Origin: Raphanus sativus
Lineage: Eukaryota > Streptophyta > Magnoliopsida > Brassicales > Brassicaceae
Assembly: GCF_000801105.2 (NCBI RefSeq)
Contig: NC_079518.1
Coordinates: 10,858,106 to 10,922,105 of the forward strand
DNA: 64,000 nt
Direction of reading: 5' to 3'
Positions within the stretch are counted from its first letter, which is position 1; each line of letters opens with the position of its first letter. Shown here one piece after another: positions 24,332 to 34,915 of the stretch. The notes under the pieces are model-generated. The model was not told the origin of the DNA and did no database searches. It was given only the letters and a program-made list of their open reading frames with translations. A program made the position numbers and the translations under genes.

Positions 24332-24421
24332 AAAAGTACCTTTCTTTTTCAGCTATTAGCTATGCGATCCAGACAAAACAACAAAGGGGAAACATGGAAG
24401 TGAAGCAAGAAAGAACCTCAC

Positions 24422-24513
24422 TCTTCGATGACGTCGAGGGAGCAATGAACGACGTGGTGGAGCTTGAGGGCATCATCAGCATCGGTGAAGCTCTGTATGT
24501 AGAGCAGATTGTT
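24422..24513 (-). pseudogene. Captured TRAPPC2L exon fragment
   Basis: Read on the minus strand from an AG acceptor (CATGAACAG) at 24514, the exon encodes LLYIQSFTDADDALKL followed by HHVVHCSLDVIEE, then a GTGAGG donor. This matches the N-terminal part of TRAPPC2-like proteins, TRAPP vesicle-tethering subunits whose Arabidopsis form contains DDALKLHHIVHCSLDVIDE. Upstream intron sequence is also carried along, but the first coding residues are missing and no downstream exon is present. It therefore cannot encode a working subunit. Capture by the surrounding Harbinger-like element explains the position. Confidence 0.8.
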
Positions 24514-24599
24514 CTGTTCATGGATCCAAAAGTTAGAAATCGAAATATAAAAGCAACAACGCACCAATAGCTCCAAGTAGTTTCATCACAGCTTACCAT

Positions 24600-24881
24600 T
24601 TACAAGAGAAGAGCTCCATAGCAAGAACTTGATCCAGTGATTCGATTTGCCATAGCAAAACAGTGAACACCCAGAAGCTTTGGCCAAGGGACGATTTTGT
24701 TAGATAGGTTGGAAGAGATCGCCGGCAAATCGGGGTTGAGAAAGCGTCGAGCTTTGATCGGAGTAAAGGAGGCGACTTTGTTGGTGGATGAGGAGAAGCG
24801 GGAGAAGGCGACAGAGGAAAAGAAGAAGAGAGATAGAGATGAGAGAGAGTAGAAGACGTCCATGTGTGACGCGTGTCCCAT
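24600..24881 (-). CDS. Unrecognised open frame within the Harbinger-like element
   Basis: A 93-residue frame begins MGHASHMDVFYSLSSLS, is Ser/Phe-rich, and ends near GSSSCYGALLL at a TAA. It lies immediately upstream of the TRAPPC2L fragment on the same strand. It may be leader sequence captured together with that fragment, a piece of a second gene, or chance. I do not recognise the protein. Confidence 0.25.
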   Translation of the reverse strand: MGHASHMDVFYSLSSLSLFFFSSVAFSRFSSSTNKVASFTPIKARRFLNPDLPAISSNLSNKIVPWPKLLGVHCFAMANRITGSSSCYGALLL

Positions 24882-25003
24882 AAGGACGCGTTAAGATGTA
24901 TCTAAGCTAAGGACGTCCTTGACTTAATTGGACTTTTTTGATTTATTTTTGGCCAAATAATGGCTTAGGACTTTTCTAAGATAGCCCGATAATCATGGTC
25001 TAA

Positions 25004-26664
25004 GAGAAGATAAAAGTGAAAAAGGTAATGACGCGGGGAGAAATGAAGGAAAACGTTGGTCAGTGCAAAAACGTGTTTTAATCATTTTTGCACGTGGTCG
25101 ACGTGCCTACCTTTGGTGGCTACTGCTTTTACTTCTCGTTCCTATTTTTGTTTTTCCTATAATTAATTTTTCCTTGTAGTATCATAGCATGTTGTCTCAG
25201 TGCCTGTCTAGAGGACAAGCACTTCAAACCGTTACTTAGAACATCTCTAAAAAACAATAAATAATTTCAAATATAAAGTTTTTCGCTCTTCAAAAATAAA
25301 ATTTAAAACTTCAAATTTAAAATTTCATATTTTATTTACGTTTTGATCTTTATTATTATATTTATGTTATCTTTAATTATCTTTTTATCTTTATTTACAT
25401 ATTATTTTTAATTTTATCTTTTTTGCATATTATCTTTAATTTTATCTTTTTATCTTTTATTTTATCTTTAACTTACATATTATATTTCATATTTTATTTT
25501 GATTCTTAAATATTTTATCTTTTTAATCCTTAAAATTATTATAACTCATAAATATTTCAAATTTTCTTTAATAATTTTAAACTTTTGCATATAAAATTAA
25601 ACAAAAACATTAAAATAGGATTTTCTCAAAACTAAATTTAGATAACAACACTATTACAAAAAAACTTAACAAATGATCATATATGGGAGTATTAAACAAA
25701 ATTATAGAATAATGTGATATTTTATTTTTAATTAATATTTAATTATTTATTTCTACGTAAAATTTTATATTTTAGTGTACCATTTTATTAACTAATATTG
25801 CTATAATATTTTGTATATGTGATATTTATTTATAAAGTTGTATGAATTTAAGTTGCACAAGATAAAAGAAACAAAAGCAATTACATCATTGAATAATATA
25901 TTAATATGGTCTACATAAAATAAGCTTGGTTATCTTTTTTGTAAATAAAGCAGCCATATATTTTTATTATTGAAAACTAAAGGTAAACTAGCCACTATAT
26001 ATATTTAATAACAGAAACTAGTTCACTTTCAACATAGCATTTTAAAACATATCATTCATATTGAAAACATATTTTCAACAGTGTGGTACAAAATTCTAAA
26101 TTAAAAATCCTAACTGTAAGAGATGAAAGATTCGATTGAAATATATTATCTTAAATTAATATCAAAACTTAATACAAAATTTTAGTTTAATATAATAATA
26201 AAATTAATTAGATATTTGAAAATTTTATTTTAGTAAAAATGAATATACATTTATATTTTAGTAATTAAGAAATTAATTAAATATTTAAAAGTTTTGTTTA
26301 AGTGAAAAACGAAATATACATATATATTATCAGTAAAAATGAAAGTAATTAAATATTTTAAAATGTTTTATTTAATAAAAATATAATATATATTATATTG
26401 TAAACAAAAAGATATGAAAAAAATTATTCAGATGTAATCCAGATAAAATATGAGAATATCTATTTGATTTTTTTGAATAGTTAAAAAAAGTAGTTAAAAT
26501 AATTCAAATATGCATAAAAATTCATTTAATTTTTTTTAAAAATAGTTCAACTTAAAAAATTACACATGAAATAAGGTTTGACTTCTGTTTCAATAGAATA
26601 TATGTTTTATGATTTTTTTCGTTTTATAATATAAATCTTTTTATACTTTAGACAATTTAAAATT
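25004..26664. other. AT-rich intergenic DNA
   Basis: No gene recognised. Positions 25320-25520 contain recurrent TTTATCTTTAATTTTATC phrases (simple-sequence drift). The rest is A/T-rich with no frame of interest. Confidence 0.5.
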
Positions 26665-27996
26665 GGGAAAATCGCATAAAAAACCTTCAAAGTGTCACTT
26701 ACTAACACTTTAAACCTTGAAGTTTTTTCACTAACACTTTTAACCTTCAAAATGACATTTGTATCATAAAAAACCTTCAAATCAAAAAAATTGACCGGTT
26801 CAGCAGGTAATTTTTTAAAAATAATTATTTAATTAATAAAATAAACAAAATAAATAAATAAAAATCCAAAAAATAAATAAAAATCGAAAAATTCTAATAA
26901 AATTTACAAAAATGGAAAAAAATTCAAAAAATAAATTAAAATTTTAGAAAATTAAATAAATATATTAAAAATTAAATTATTTTCTAAAAATATTAATAAA
27001 AATAACTAAAAAGTTAATAATAAATAAGATTAAATTTAACAATGACGATGATGGTTTCTCACATAACCATTAACAATGACGATAATTGCCATATCTCCAA
27101 CGATAGTTTCCAACATCATCTTGAAAATGACAAAACAAAATCTTTTTCAAACTTTTGAATTTTCATTTTTTTGAAATATATGAATTTTTATTTTTCTGTT
27201 TTTTTAGTTTGATCTCATTTAGTTTTGAATTTTAATTTTCTAAATTTTAATTAATTTTCTGATTTTTTCTAATTTTCTGATTTTTATTAATTAATATATA
27301 ATTACATAAGAATCAAAAAAGTTAGAAAAAATCCGAAATTAATTATTATTTAGAAAATTAAAATTCAAAAATAAATGAGATCAAACTAAAAACAGAAAAT
27401 AAAAAAAATTCATATATTTCAAAAAAAATGAAAATTCAAAAGTTTGAAAATATTTTTTTGTCATTTTTAAGATGATGTTGGAAACTATCATTGGAGATAT
27501 GACAATTATCGTCATTGTTAATGGTTATGTGAGAAACCATCATCGTCACTTGTGAATTTTGAATTTTGAGTTTATATTTTCCATTTTTTAAAAAAACTGT
27601 GAACTTTTTATTTAGTTCTTCTCTATTTAAATTTAATCTTATTTATTATTAATTTTTAGTTATTTTTATTAATATTTTAGAAAATAATTTAATTTTTAAT
27701 ATATTTATTTAATTTTCTAAAATTTTAATTTATTTTTTTATTTCTTTTTTTTATTTTTGTAAATTTTATTAATATTTCGATTTTTATTTATTTTGGATTT
27801 TTATTTATTTATTTTGTTTATTTTATTAATTAAATAATTATTTTTGAAAAATTACCTGCTGAACCGGTCAATTTTTTGATTTGGAGGTTTTTTATGATAT
27901 AAATGTCACTTTGAAGGTTAAAAGTGTTAGTGAAAAAACTTCAAGGTTTAAAGTGCTAGTAAGTGACACTTTGAGGGTTTTTTATGCGATTTTCCC
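26665..27996. mobile_element. 1.33-kb foldback (palindromic) element
   Basis: The left end GGGAAAATCGCATAAAAAAC is mirrored by GTTTTTTATGCGATTTTCCC at the right end. The mirror continues through almost the whole unit: TTGACCGGTTCAGCAGGTAA at 26790-26810 against TTACCTGCTGAACCGGTCAA at 27853-27873, and GATGATGGTTTCTCACATAA at 27048 against TTATGTGAGAAACCATCATC at 27523-27544. The centre lies near 27300, so the arms are over 600 bp. No protein is encoded. A transcript would form one long hairpin. The flanking target duplication is not resolvable in the surrounding A/T runs. Confidence 0.9.
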
Positions 27997-28396
27997 TTAA
28001 AAAATTTATCAAAAACTATATAGCTAATTGTATTTTTATTATTTTACTCATAGTTATATAAACTAATTTAAATTATATTTAATAATACTTTGTATTAATA
28101 TTAATGTAGTGAGACAAAACATTATACATTATGAACAAATGAAGAATAAGTTATCAAATTGGATCACCTCAAATTAAAATATATGTTAAACCAATATTTT
28201 GTTTTTAGAATCAAGAGAAGTTGACATGGTAGTAGTCGTCTATGTTTTGAAGTAAGTTTCCTACCTATTTTTCTTGAACACAAAAATTCCCCATAAGTAA
28301 GTTTTATAGATGAAAAAGGTATATTAATTGTTTAGCAAAAAGAAAAGGTATATTAATAGAAAGTAAAATTTATTCATATTCCTTATAAAATAAAGT

Positions 28397-28622
28397 GACC
28401 GGATGAGATAGCCCACTTGGTAAGGATCTTGGGAGCCAATTGTCATGTTTCCGAATTCGACGTCAGACGGGGGGAACTATTCTTTCGTGTCACTAGCGGT
28501 ACTAGGTGTTGGGTCTTGTCCTCAGTTCAGGTAATATATTTCCAGGTGAAGTGGACCGCTGCTTGACCGGACCCTGGGGAATGATCCACGAAGTGGAGAA
28601 TCCCAGGATTATAAAAAAAAAA
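28397..28622 (+). mobile_element. tRNA-derived SINE
   Basis: The head ATAGCCCACTTGGTAAGG resembles an A box and TCCGAATTCGACGTC a B box, about 30 bp apart, as in Pol III promoters. An unrelated 3' body follows and ends in a run of about ten A. A short possible target repeat (AAAGT) lies on both sides. The size (about 225 bp) and layout fit Brassicaceae SINEs. The small open frames over and after it are not genes. Confidence 0.7.
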
Positions 28623-28969
28623 CAAAGTACTTACCCCTATGATATTCAGAAGAGTCAATGTATGTGTTTGTATATAAATTGGCTACGAGACCAAGTCAAA
28701 GACCAGGAAGAGAACATAATAATCAAAGGTCAGCGTTAAGAGAGTCTAGAACGCGAAGACGTGGTGGATCAGCGTCGAGAAAGGGTCAACACAGTAATAA
28801 AAGTGAGGTAAGAGCTTACTGGAATCCAGATGTCAGCTTAGCATCATGGTGTATATATGCACTTCGACTTCTAAATCATTGAAATATTTGACCCTAAAAA
28901 CGAAAAAAAGAACATTGTAATATCTGAGAATAGTGAGAAACAGTGAGCCTTTTTCTTTTCTTTTTTTTT

Positions 28970-29095
28970 TAAACAGTGAGACCTTCGCTTTCATTCATTA
29001 CTCTTTTTTTTCTTTTTTTTTAAACAGTGAGACCTTCACTTTCATTCATTACCCTTTTTAATAAAACAGCGAGACCTTCGCTTTCATTCATTACC
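28970..29095. repeat. Three copies of a short direct repeat
   Basis: The phrase AAACAG(T/C)GAGACCTTCRCTTTCATTCATTAC occurs three times (about 28972, 29022 and 29063), separated by T-rich spacers. It is a small diverging tandem array with no coding role seen. Confidence 0.85.
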
Positions 29096-29339
29096 TTTAA
29101 CAAGTTAACTCATTTTCTCTTCCATTTCTTTTGATCCATCTTTATTTTTTTTATTTTACTATAAGAATAATATTATCCAAAATGTCATTTTGTCTCATGT
29201 AGTTGAATTTCTCATGTAGCCTATCTTCTTTAACTTGGATTTAATGGTCATGCGAGAAATTAATGATGAATTGTTACAAACGTAATTCTTTTCAATGTAA
29301 TTTTCCTAAAATTTTCAAATACCTGTTTGCAATATCAGT

Positions 29340-29344
<5 letters not shown>

Positions 29345-29386
<42 letters not shown>

Positions 29387-29400
29387 ATATATATATTTAT
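29345..29400. repeat. (AT)n microsatellite
   Basis: A long AT/TATA dinucleotide tract with small interruptions. Confidence 0.9.
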
Positions 29401-29442
29401 ATGTAAAACTTTTAAAACTCATATATACTAGCTAATCATTTA

Positions 29443-30087
29443 TCTATCTTATTAAAACAAAAAACATTCCGTTGGACCTAACATTTATTTTGTAAGTTTT
29501 TAAATTAAATACACCTTTATACTTTATAGTTAAACCTACATTAAATCACTAATGTTCCTTTCTTTATACTACTATCCATGTTTCCAAACAATTTACTTTT
29601 TTTTATACTACTATCAATGTTTCCAAACAATATATTTATATATTACTATCAATGTTTCCAAACAATACAATAATTAATCTTAGTTATTTTATATCCATCA
29701 TTTTCTCTTTAAAATTTTGTAGAAACGTCATAATTTCATAAATTACAAAATAATAAACTTTAAAATTTGGATTGTAAGATTACAAATTATGAAAATATTA
29801 CAATTTCAATCAAATTAGATTACATATCGGTCATCCATGAGTTCAATCGGTTAGTCTCGGGTTTTAGTGACTTTTTAATATGAATATTTAAAAAAAACTA
29901 AATTGAATTATTAGATCTCCGGATTAACCGGTATAATCACAATCGGGTTGAATTTAAAACACTGATTTAAATACAAAAATATTTTAAATACACACTCTTT
30001 AAAAGTTAACAAAATATTTGTTAAGTTATTAGTGAAATTTTTCATCGTAAAATATTCCGCGCTTCCAAAGCGCGGGTCAAGATCTAG
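29443..30087 (+). mobile_element. Complete non-autonomous Helitron (645 bp)
   Basis: The 5' end is TCTATCTTATTAAAAC, preceded by A. The 3' end is an 8-bp-stem hairpin, CCGCGCTT-CCA-AAGCGCGG (30057-30075), then GTCAAGATCTAG, followed by T. TC start, terminal hairpin, CTAG end and insertion between A and T are the full set of Helitron hallmarks. No Rep/helicase is encoded. The body is AT-rich with three copies of ACTATCAATGTTTCC-like phrases at 29570-29660. Confidence 0.85.
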
Positions 30088-30450
30088 TACTAATTAATCG
30101 AAAAGTAAGACGGAAATGAATATACAACTATGGTTCCAAAGTAAGAGACACCGAATGTGATTGAATAGTATTACTAGTATTAATATAGTGGAGTAAAGAA
30201 AGTTTCTGTTGTTCTATTTTCACCAGTTAAGTAAAATATGTTTTCAGTTCATTTACTCCAAAAAAAAAGTAAATAGAGAAAAATATTACTCTACGGATGT
30301 GATTGGTAAAATCAAAGTAATTTAGAGTAACTCAAAATGGATGAATTGAGAATAATTAATATGTAAAATAGTTGAAACAGTAAAAATAAGTAAAAAGATG
30401 GAAATGTGTTTGTTAAATGGGTTGATTAATCTAAATGGGTGTGAACTATG

Positions 30451-31066
30451 GGGCTGACTGGTTTTCCCGCTACCACCCGCAAACGCAGCTTTTGCGGTTC
30501 GTAGCGGTTGTTGGCGTTTCGAAACAATCACAGAAAACGCTACAAATCGCTTTAAACCGCTCCGAACCCCTTAAAATCAAAAGCTGGTTCCAGCTAGCGT
30601 TTGCGGTTGCGGGCGGTTGCGGGAGGGTAATTTTTTTTCTTTAAAAACAGAATAAATAAAAATAATACTAAAAATATCCAATAAAATTTTCAATTGAAAT
30701 AATAGAAATTTTAAAATGTATTCATATTATATTTCAATTTATATTATAAAAATTCAAAACTAAATATTTTCTATAAATTTTTAAAATTAAATAATATGAT
30801 TTTATAAATATAAATTTTATATTTATCATATTATTATGATTTTAATATTTTTTTATAATTACATAAAATGTAAATATTGTTAAATTATTATTTAACAGAT
30901 GTTGCGTTTGGTAGTTTACCTGTCATAAGAGTCCCGCAAACACAACAATTTCTAACAGCTGTACCAGTCGTACAAATCTCTAGAAAACGCTTAAAACCGC
31001 AACCATCCGCACCCGCAAACTCCCGCAACCGCAACCGCAACCGCTGCGGTTACACCAGTCAAGCCC
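30451..31066. mobile_element. hAT-like TIR element, non-autonomous
   Basis: The left end GGGCTGACTGGTTTTCCCGC and the right end (complement GGGCTTGACTGGTGTAACC) are imperfect TIRs. Both subterminal regions are crowded with GCGGTT/AACCGC hexamers, in opposite orientation at the two ends, as in hAT transposase-binding zones. The middle is AT-rich and non-coding. A clear 8-bp target duplication was not found. Confidence 0.65.
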
Positions 31067-32252
31067 TATATATTTGGATAATGATTGAATCGTGCAGGAG
31101 ATCATTTTCCTTAAAGAATATTTTGACTATATTCCAAGTGATATTCTAAATTTTAGCCAACTTTATAATCTATAATACAATGCTCTAGTCAAATATAACT
31201 ATGGTAAAATCAACAATTAGTGAAATAACCCCATATCTTTACCATAATAATTTAGCTTTCATCTCATAAGGCGTTTTTAGACTTTTGTTATCTTGTTCTG
31301 TTTTTCATGTTTGAACTTTAGACCTAAATCGTGTTCTCCTTCGGTGGGATATGGAATAATATATGTTTTGAACTATTTATAAAAAAATTCAAAGAAAAAA
31401 TGAATTATCAAGTTTATAAAAGCAGTTTATAAAATATAGTCTGCAAAACAGAAATTTGAGAAAAGTTTTTTTTTCATCAAAAATTTGAGAAAAGTTCACT
31501 GTGCTTGTTAATTATATATGTGCTAATGATAGTATGTTACACATGTCTATTGACATAACTTGAAAATTTGTTGTTGGATTGATTCGACGTACCAGAGTGT
31601 AACTTTAAAGTATAAAAAGACAAAACGATAGATTTGCAAATGAGGTTTGAGGCGATGGATCTAGTCATCTACAAAAACAAGTTGATATATACAATGGATA
31701 CATGTGAATATAATATTAGCTCAGGCGAAATAATAATGTTAATAACAGCACGTGATTAATTCTAAGCCAATCAATTACGTAACTTAGACACCTATCTCAC
31801 AAAACATATTTAAATTTAAATGTAAAAAAATGTGAAAACGTACGTTAGCATAGTAGTTATAATAATAATAATTAAATAACAAATCACAAAAAGTTGGTTC
31901 TTAAAAATCGTCACATGTGATGAATGATTAAATATTTTTATGTTTAATAAAATGTCATTATCAATGTCATTTAATCAAACCTAACCCAAAAATTAGAAAT
32001 GTCATTTTCCGATGTCAAGAAAACATTTGAGAAAAAAAAAAACCTTTTTATCAAACATTCGAGAAAAAATAACGCACGTGTTTCCAAAAAAAAAGACAGA
32101 ACACAAAACGACCCCGTGTCTGAAGAGTGTGCCAGTTGGCAAGTGAAAACACGGAACCGTATATATAACAGAGCTTCCTTCCACTTTCAGTTTCATCAGA
32201 CACAACAAAAAACACAAATCTTTTCTTATCCAAATTCAAATTTTAATCCGGC
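31067..32252. other. ERF109 upstream region
   Basis: Intergenic DNA that should contain the ERF109 promoter. A CACGTG-type G-box core lies in AACGCACGTGTTTCC (about 32071-32085) and a CACGTGATTAATTC block near 31749. No other gene is seen. Frames at 31999-32355 overlap the promoter and leader and are not genes. Confidence 0.5.
32161..32169 (+). promoter_or_regulatory. Putative TATA box of ERF109
   Basis: CCGTATATATAACAGAG lies about 90 bp upstream of the ATG at 32253, a typical distance for a short-leader stress gene. Confidence 0.6.
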
Positions 32253-33065
32253 ATGCACTATCCTTACACCAGACCCGGATTCATCGGAGCTTCAGATACC
32301 CAGACCCGGTATCCGTATCAGGAGCAGTTGTCACCGGAGCAAGAGCTGTCAGTGATAGTCTCCGCCTTGCAACACGTCATCTCAGGTGAAAGCGATACGA
32401 CGCCGTATCCGGGTTTCTCCAGTGACAGCACAGTGATAATGCCTCGGTCCGATTCCGACACTTGTCAAGTTTGTAGAATCGCTGGTTGTCTGGGCTGCGA
32501 CTACTTTTTCGCGCCAAATCGGAGAATTGAAAAGAGACAACAAGTCGTCGTAGTAGAAGAAGAAGAAGATGGGGTTACTAGTAATAGTAGTGGAAGAGAG
32601 AGCTCTGCGACGACGACGGCGAAGAAAGCGGAAGGCGGGAAGATAAGGAAGAGGAAGAACAAGAAGAATGGATACAGAGGAGTGAGGCAGAGACCTTGGG
32701 GAAAGTTTGCAGCTGAGATCAGAGATCCTAAGAGAGCGGTACGTGTCTGGCTCGGCACCTTTGAAACAGCTGAGGACGCGGCTAGGGCCTATGATCGAGC
32801 AGCTGTTGGGTTCCGTGGGCCACGGGCTAAACTCAACTTCCCGTTTGTGGACTACACTTCAGCTACCTCTCACGTTGAGAATGAAAGTATAAGTGTGAGT
32901 GCAAGAGCGAGTGCGAGTTTAAGCGGAGGGGATTCTGTTGAAGCAGAGCAATGGTGTGGAGGTGAATGTGATATGGATGAATATTTGAAGATGATGATGA
33001 TGATGGATTTTGGGAATGGAGATTCTTCAGATTCAGGAAACACAATTGCTGATATGTTTCAGTGA
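32253..33065 (+). CDS. ERF109: AP2/ERF transcription factor ERF109 (RRTF1)
   Basis: An intronless gene of 270 residues. One AP2/ERF DNA-binding domain spans about residues 140-197 ([37 protein letters not shown]), preceded by a basic RKRKNKK nuclear signal. The N-terminal [12 protein letters not shown] motif (about 71-82) and the [20 protein letters not shown] tail match Arabidopsis ERF109/RRTF1, a group X factor induced by redox stress, wounding and jasmonate. The upstream G-box core fits stress regulation (inference). A LINE has inserted 68 bp past the stop codon, so the mature 3' end of the transcript may differ from that of relatives. Confidence 0.95.
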   Translation: MHYPYTRPGFIGASDTQTRYPYQEQLSPEQELSVIVSALQHVISGESDTTPYPGFSSDSTVIMPRSDSDTCQVCRIAGCLGCDYFFAPNRRIEKRQQVVVVEEEEDGVTSNSSGRESSATTTAKKAEGGKIRKRKNKKNGYRGVRQRPWGKFAAEIRDPKRAVRVWLGTFETAEDAARAYDRAAVGFRGPRAKLNFPFVDYTSATSHVENESISVSARASASLSGGDSVEAEQWCGGECDMDEYLKMMMMMDFGNGDSSDSGNTIADMFQ

Positions 33066-33120
33066 AATGTTTTACTTTGTTCTTTATTCTTGGCTTTTTT
33101 TTTATAGTTAAGTGCAAGAG

Positions 33121-33133
33121 GAAAGTGACACTG
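33121..33133. repeat. Target-site duplication of the LINE, left copy
   Basis: GAAAGTGACACTG recurs exactly at 38703-38715, immediately after the poly(A) tail. This marks the insertion site within the ERF109 3' flank. Confidence 0.9.
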
Positions 33134-33338
33134 AAACCAATGATAATCACCATTATTTGTTTGCGGAATGGTTTCCAGAAGCTGATAATATCAAAGATTC
33201 AGCTAGGCAAAGCAAGCAGCTTGGGGAAGTAAAAGTATAGAAATAAAAAAGCAAAAAAAAAACCTAATTTTCTCTCTCCAGGGAGATTCTAAAGGCGATT
33301 CTCTAGGGTTTCATCGTCGTTCTCAGATCCAGCCGCCG

Positions 33339-34889
33339 ATGGCTCGTCGTTCCTCTCCGGGAACTACCTCCCCCTTGAGAACTCCCGAGGAGGTCTCCGA
33401 TGCTCCGACCCCGGACCCTCCAGACGATTCCGACCAGTTTCCACCGTTAACCTTATCATCTCCTCCTATGGTGAAATCTTCGATTCCGCCGTCTATTCCT
33501 TCTGCCGAAGTCCCCTCTTACGCTCAGCGTTTCAAGAACTCACTCCGTAATCTCAGGAAGATAACCTCGCCGTCTTTGATGGTGGATGGGATCCCAGTGG
33601 TTATCGCTCCAGACTCAGTCGTCCTCCAAGCCTCGAAATCTTGGAAAGACCATATCATCGCTCATTTCCATGGTCGCTACCCTGTTCCGAGTAGGATCTT
33701 CAATGATCTTAACCCGGTTTGGGGCAAGCACGGTAATATCTCTATCCACGCTCTATCTCAGTCAGCTTGTTTGATTCTTATTCCTTCAGAAGCTACTCGT
33801 CAGTGGGTGTTGGATGTTGGTTATTGACAGGTTGATAACTGCGCCATGTCTGCGGTCCCGTGGTCAGCTGACGCCTCTCTCGAGCTGCAAGAGTTGATTA
33901 CGGCACCAACTTGGGCGATTCTGAAGCAAGTTCCTCCTCAGTTGTACTCGTTGGGTGGGATAAGTGTCATTGCTAGTGGCATTGGAGAACCTCTCCACAC
34001 TGAGCACTCTCGCCTGGAGCCCTTCCATTTTGGAGATACAAAGGTCAAGGTGGAGATCAAGTTGGAGCACCTCCCTCCCCTGGCTGTTATAGTGAAGGAT
34101 ACTCAGGGCTACTCAGTTCGGGTAGAAGTTGAGTACCCTCGTCTCCCTCCGAAGTGCTGCAATTGCGGCAAGTTTGGTCATTCACTCAAGTATTGTCCTT
34201 GCCCGATCCAACGCAAGAACTTCAAGCTTCATCAAACTGGTCCGAGGGTTTCGAAGTCTTCCAGCCAGGTTACAGTTGACGATAGAGACCTAAAGCCAGA
34301 AGAGGTTCTTCCTTCGGCAGTCGTAGAGCTCGACTTTGAAGGAGGCAATCAAGAGGCTATTATTTCAGAGAAGCAAACCGGAGTGGAAGTGGGTGAATGC
34401 TCGGGTGCTGATCTATCACCTCTCACCCCTAGAGCCCAGATTCCCGTTGACTCTTCTCCAGCTTTGATGAGAGAGGAAGCCTTGGAAGAGATACAACCGG
34501 CTCAGAGTAAACCAGATGGATATGAAGGGAAGCATCATCCTCTTCGGGCCTCTGGTTTCACACCCTTTGCGGGCAAACCTTCATTAAGATTCTTGTCTCA
34601 TCGAGTGGATAAGACTAAGAAATTGCGCCTTCACAAAACAACTAAGGAGTTTTCGCAGGACTCTGAGGTTGTTGCTGAGGTTGTTGCTGAGGTTGTAACT
34701 GTTGATCCAGGTATAGAGTTGGAGGAGGGAGAGATCCCTTTTCTGCCTTCACCAGCAGCGGTAAAGAAAGCTAAGAGGCTAAAGCGGTTGGAAGCAAAAC
34801 ACGTCAACTCCCCACCTTCTCAAGCAGTGTCGCAGATGTTCTCCTCTATCAGGGATAAATCCTTGGGGAGGAAACTTCAACGATACTGA
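33339..34889 (+). pseudogene. LINE ORF1 protein (DUF4283 plus CCHC knuckle), one nonsense codon
   Basis: The frame of 517 codons is open except for TGA at 33825-33827, where related proteins have Trp (GYWQVDN context), a single G-to-A change. The N-terminus is Pro/Ser-rich, followed by a DUF4283-type region (SYAQRFKNSLRNLRKI ... WVLDVGY) and a CCHC zinc knuckle, CCNCGKFGHSLKYCP, near 34156-34200. The tail is acidic and then basic. ORF1 proteins bind LINE RNA. An ATG at 33846 could restart translation and yield the knuckle-containing part. Confidence 0.88.
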
Positions 34890-34915
34890 GCTCTCTCCCC
34901 TTCTATCTTGTATAT

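Larger units (their letters stand above)
23821..25000. mobile_element. Harbinger-like TIR element carrying a captured gene fragment
   Basis: The element starts GAGCAACATTATCAGTGGGA; the complement of its right end reads GACCATGATTATCGGGCTA. Similarity continues inward to AGTCCTTAGC / AGTCCTAAGC, giving about 40-bp imperfect TIRs. It is flanked by TAA at 23818-23820 and 25001-25003, the 3-bp target site of PIF/Harbinger elements. No transposase frame is present. The 1180-bp element holds at least one gene fragment (24422-24513) and a (GAT)n tract, so it is a non-autonomous Pack-type derivative. Confidence 0.75.

Noticed and set aside
28506..28882. Small coding frames after the SINE
   Set aside because: They overlap the SINE body and A-rich tail, show no family resemblance and lack gene context.
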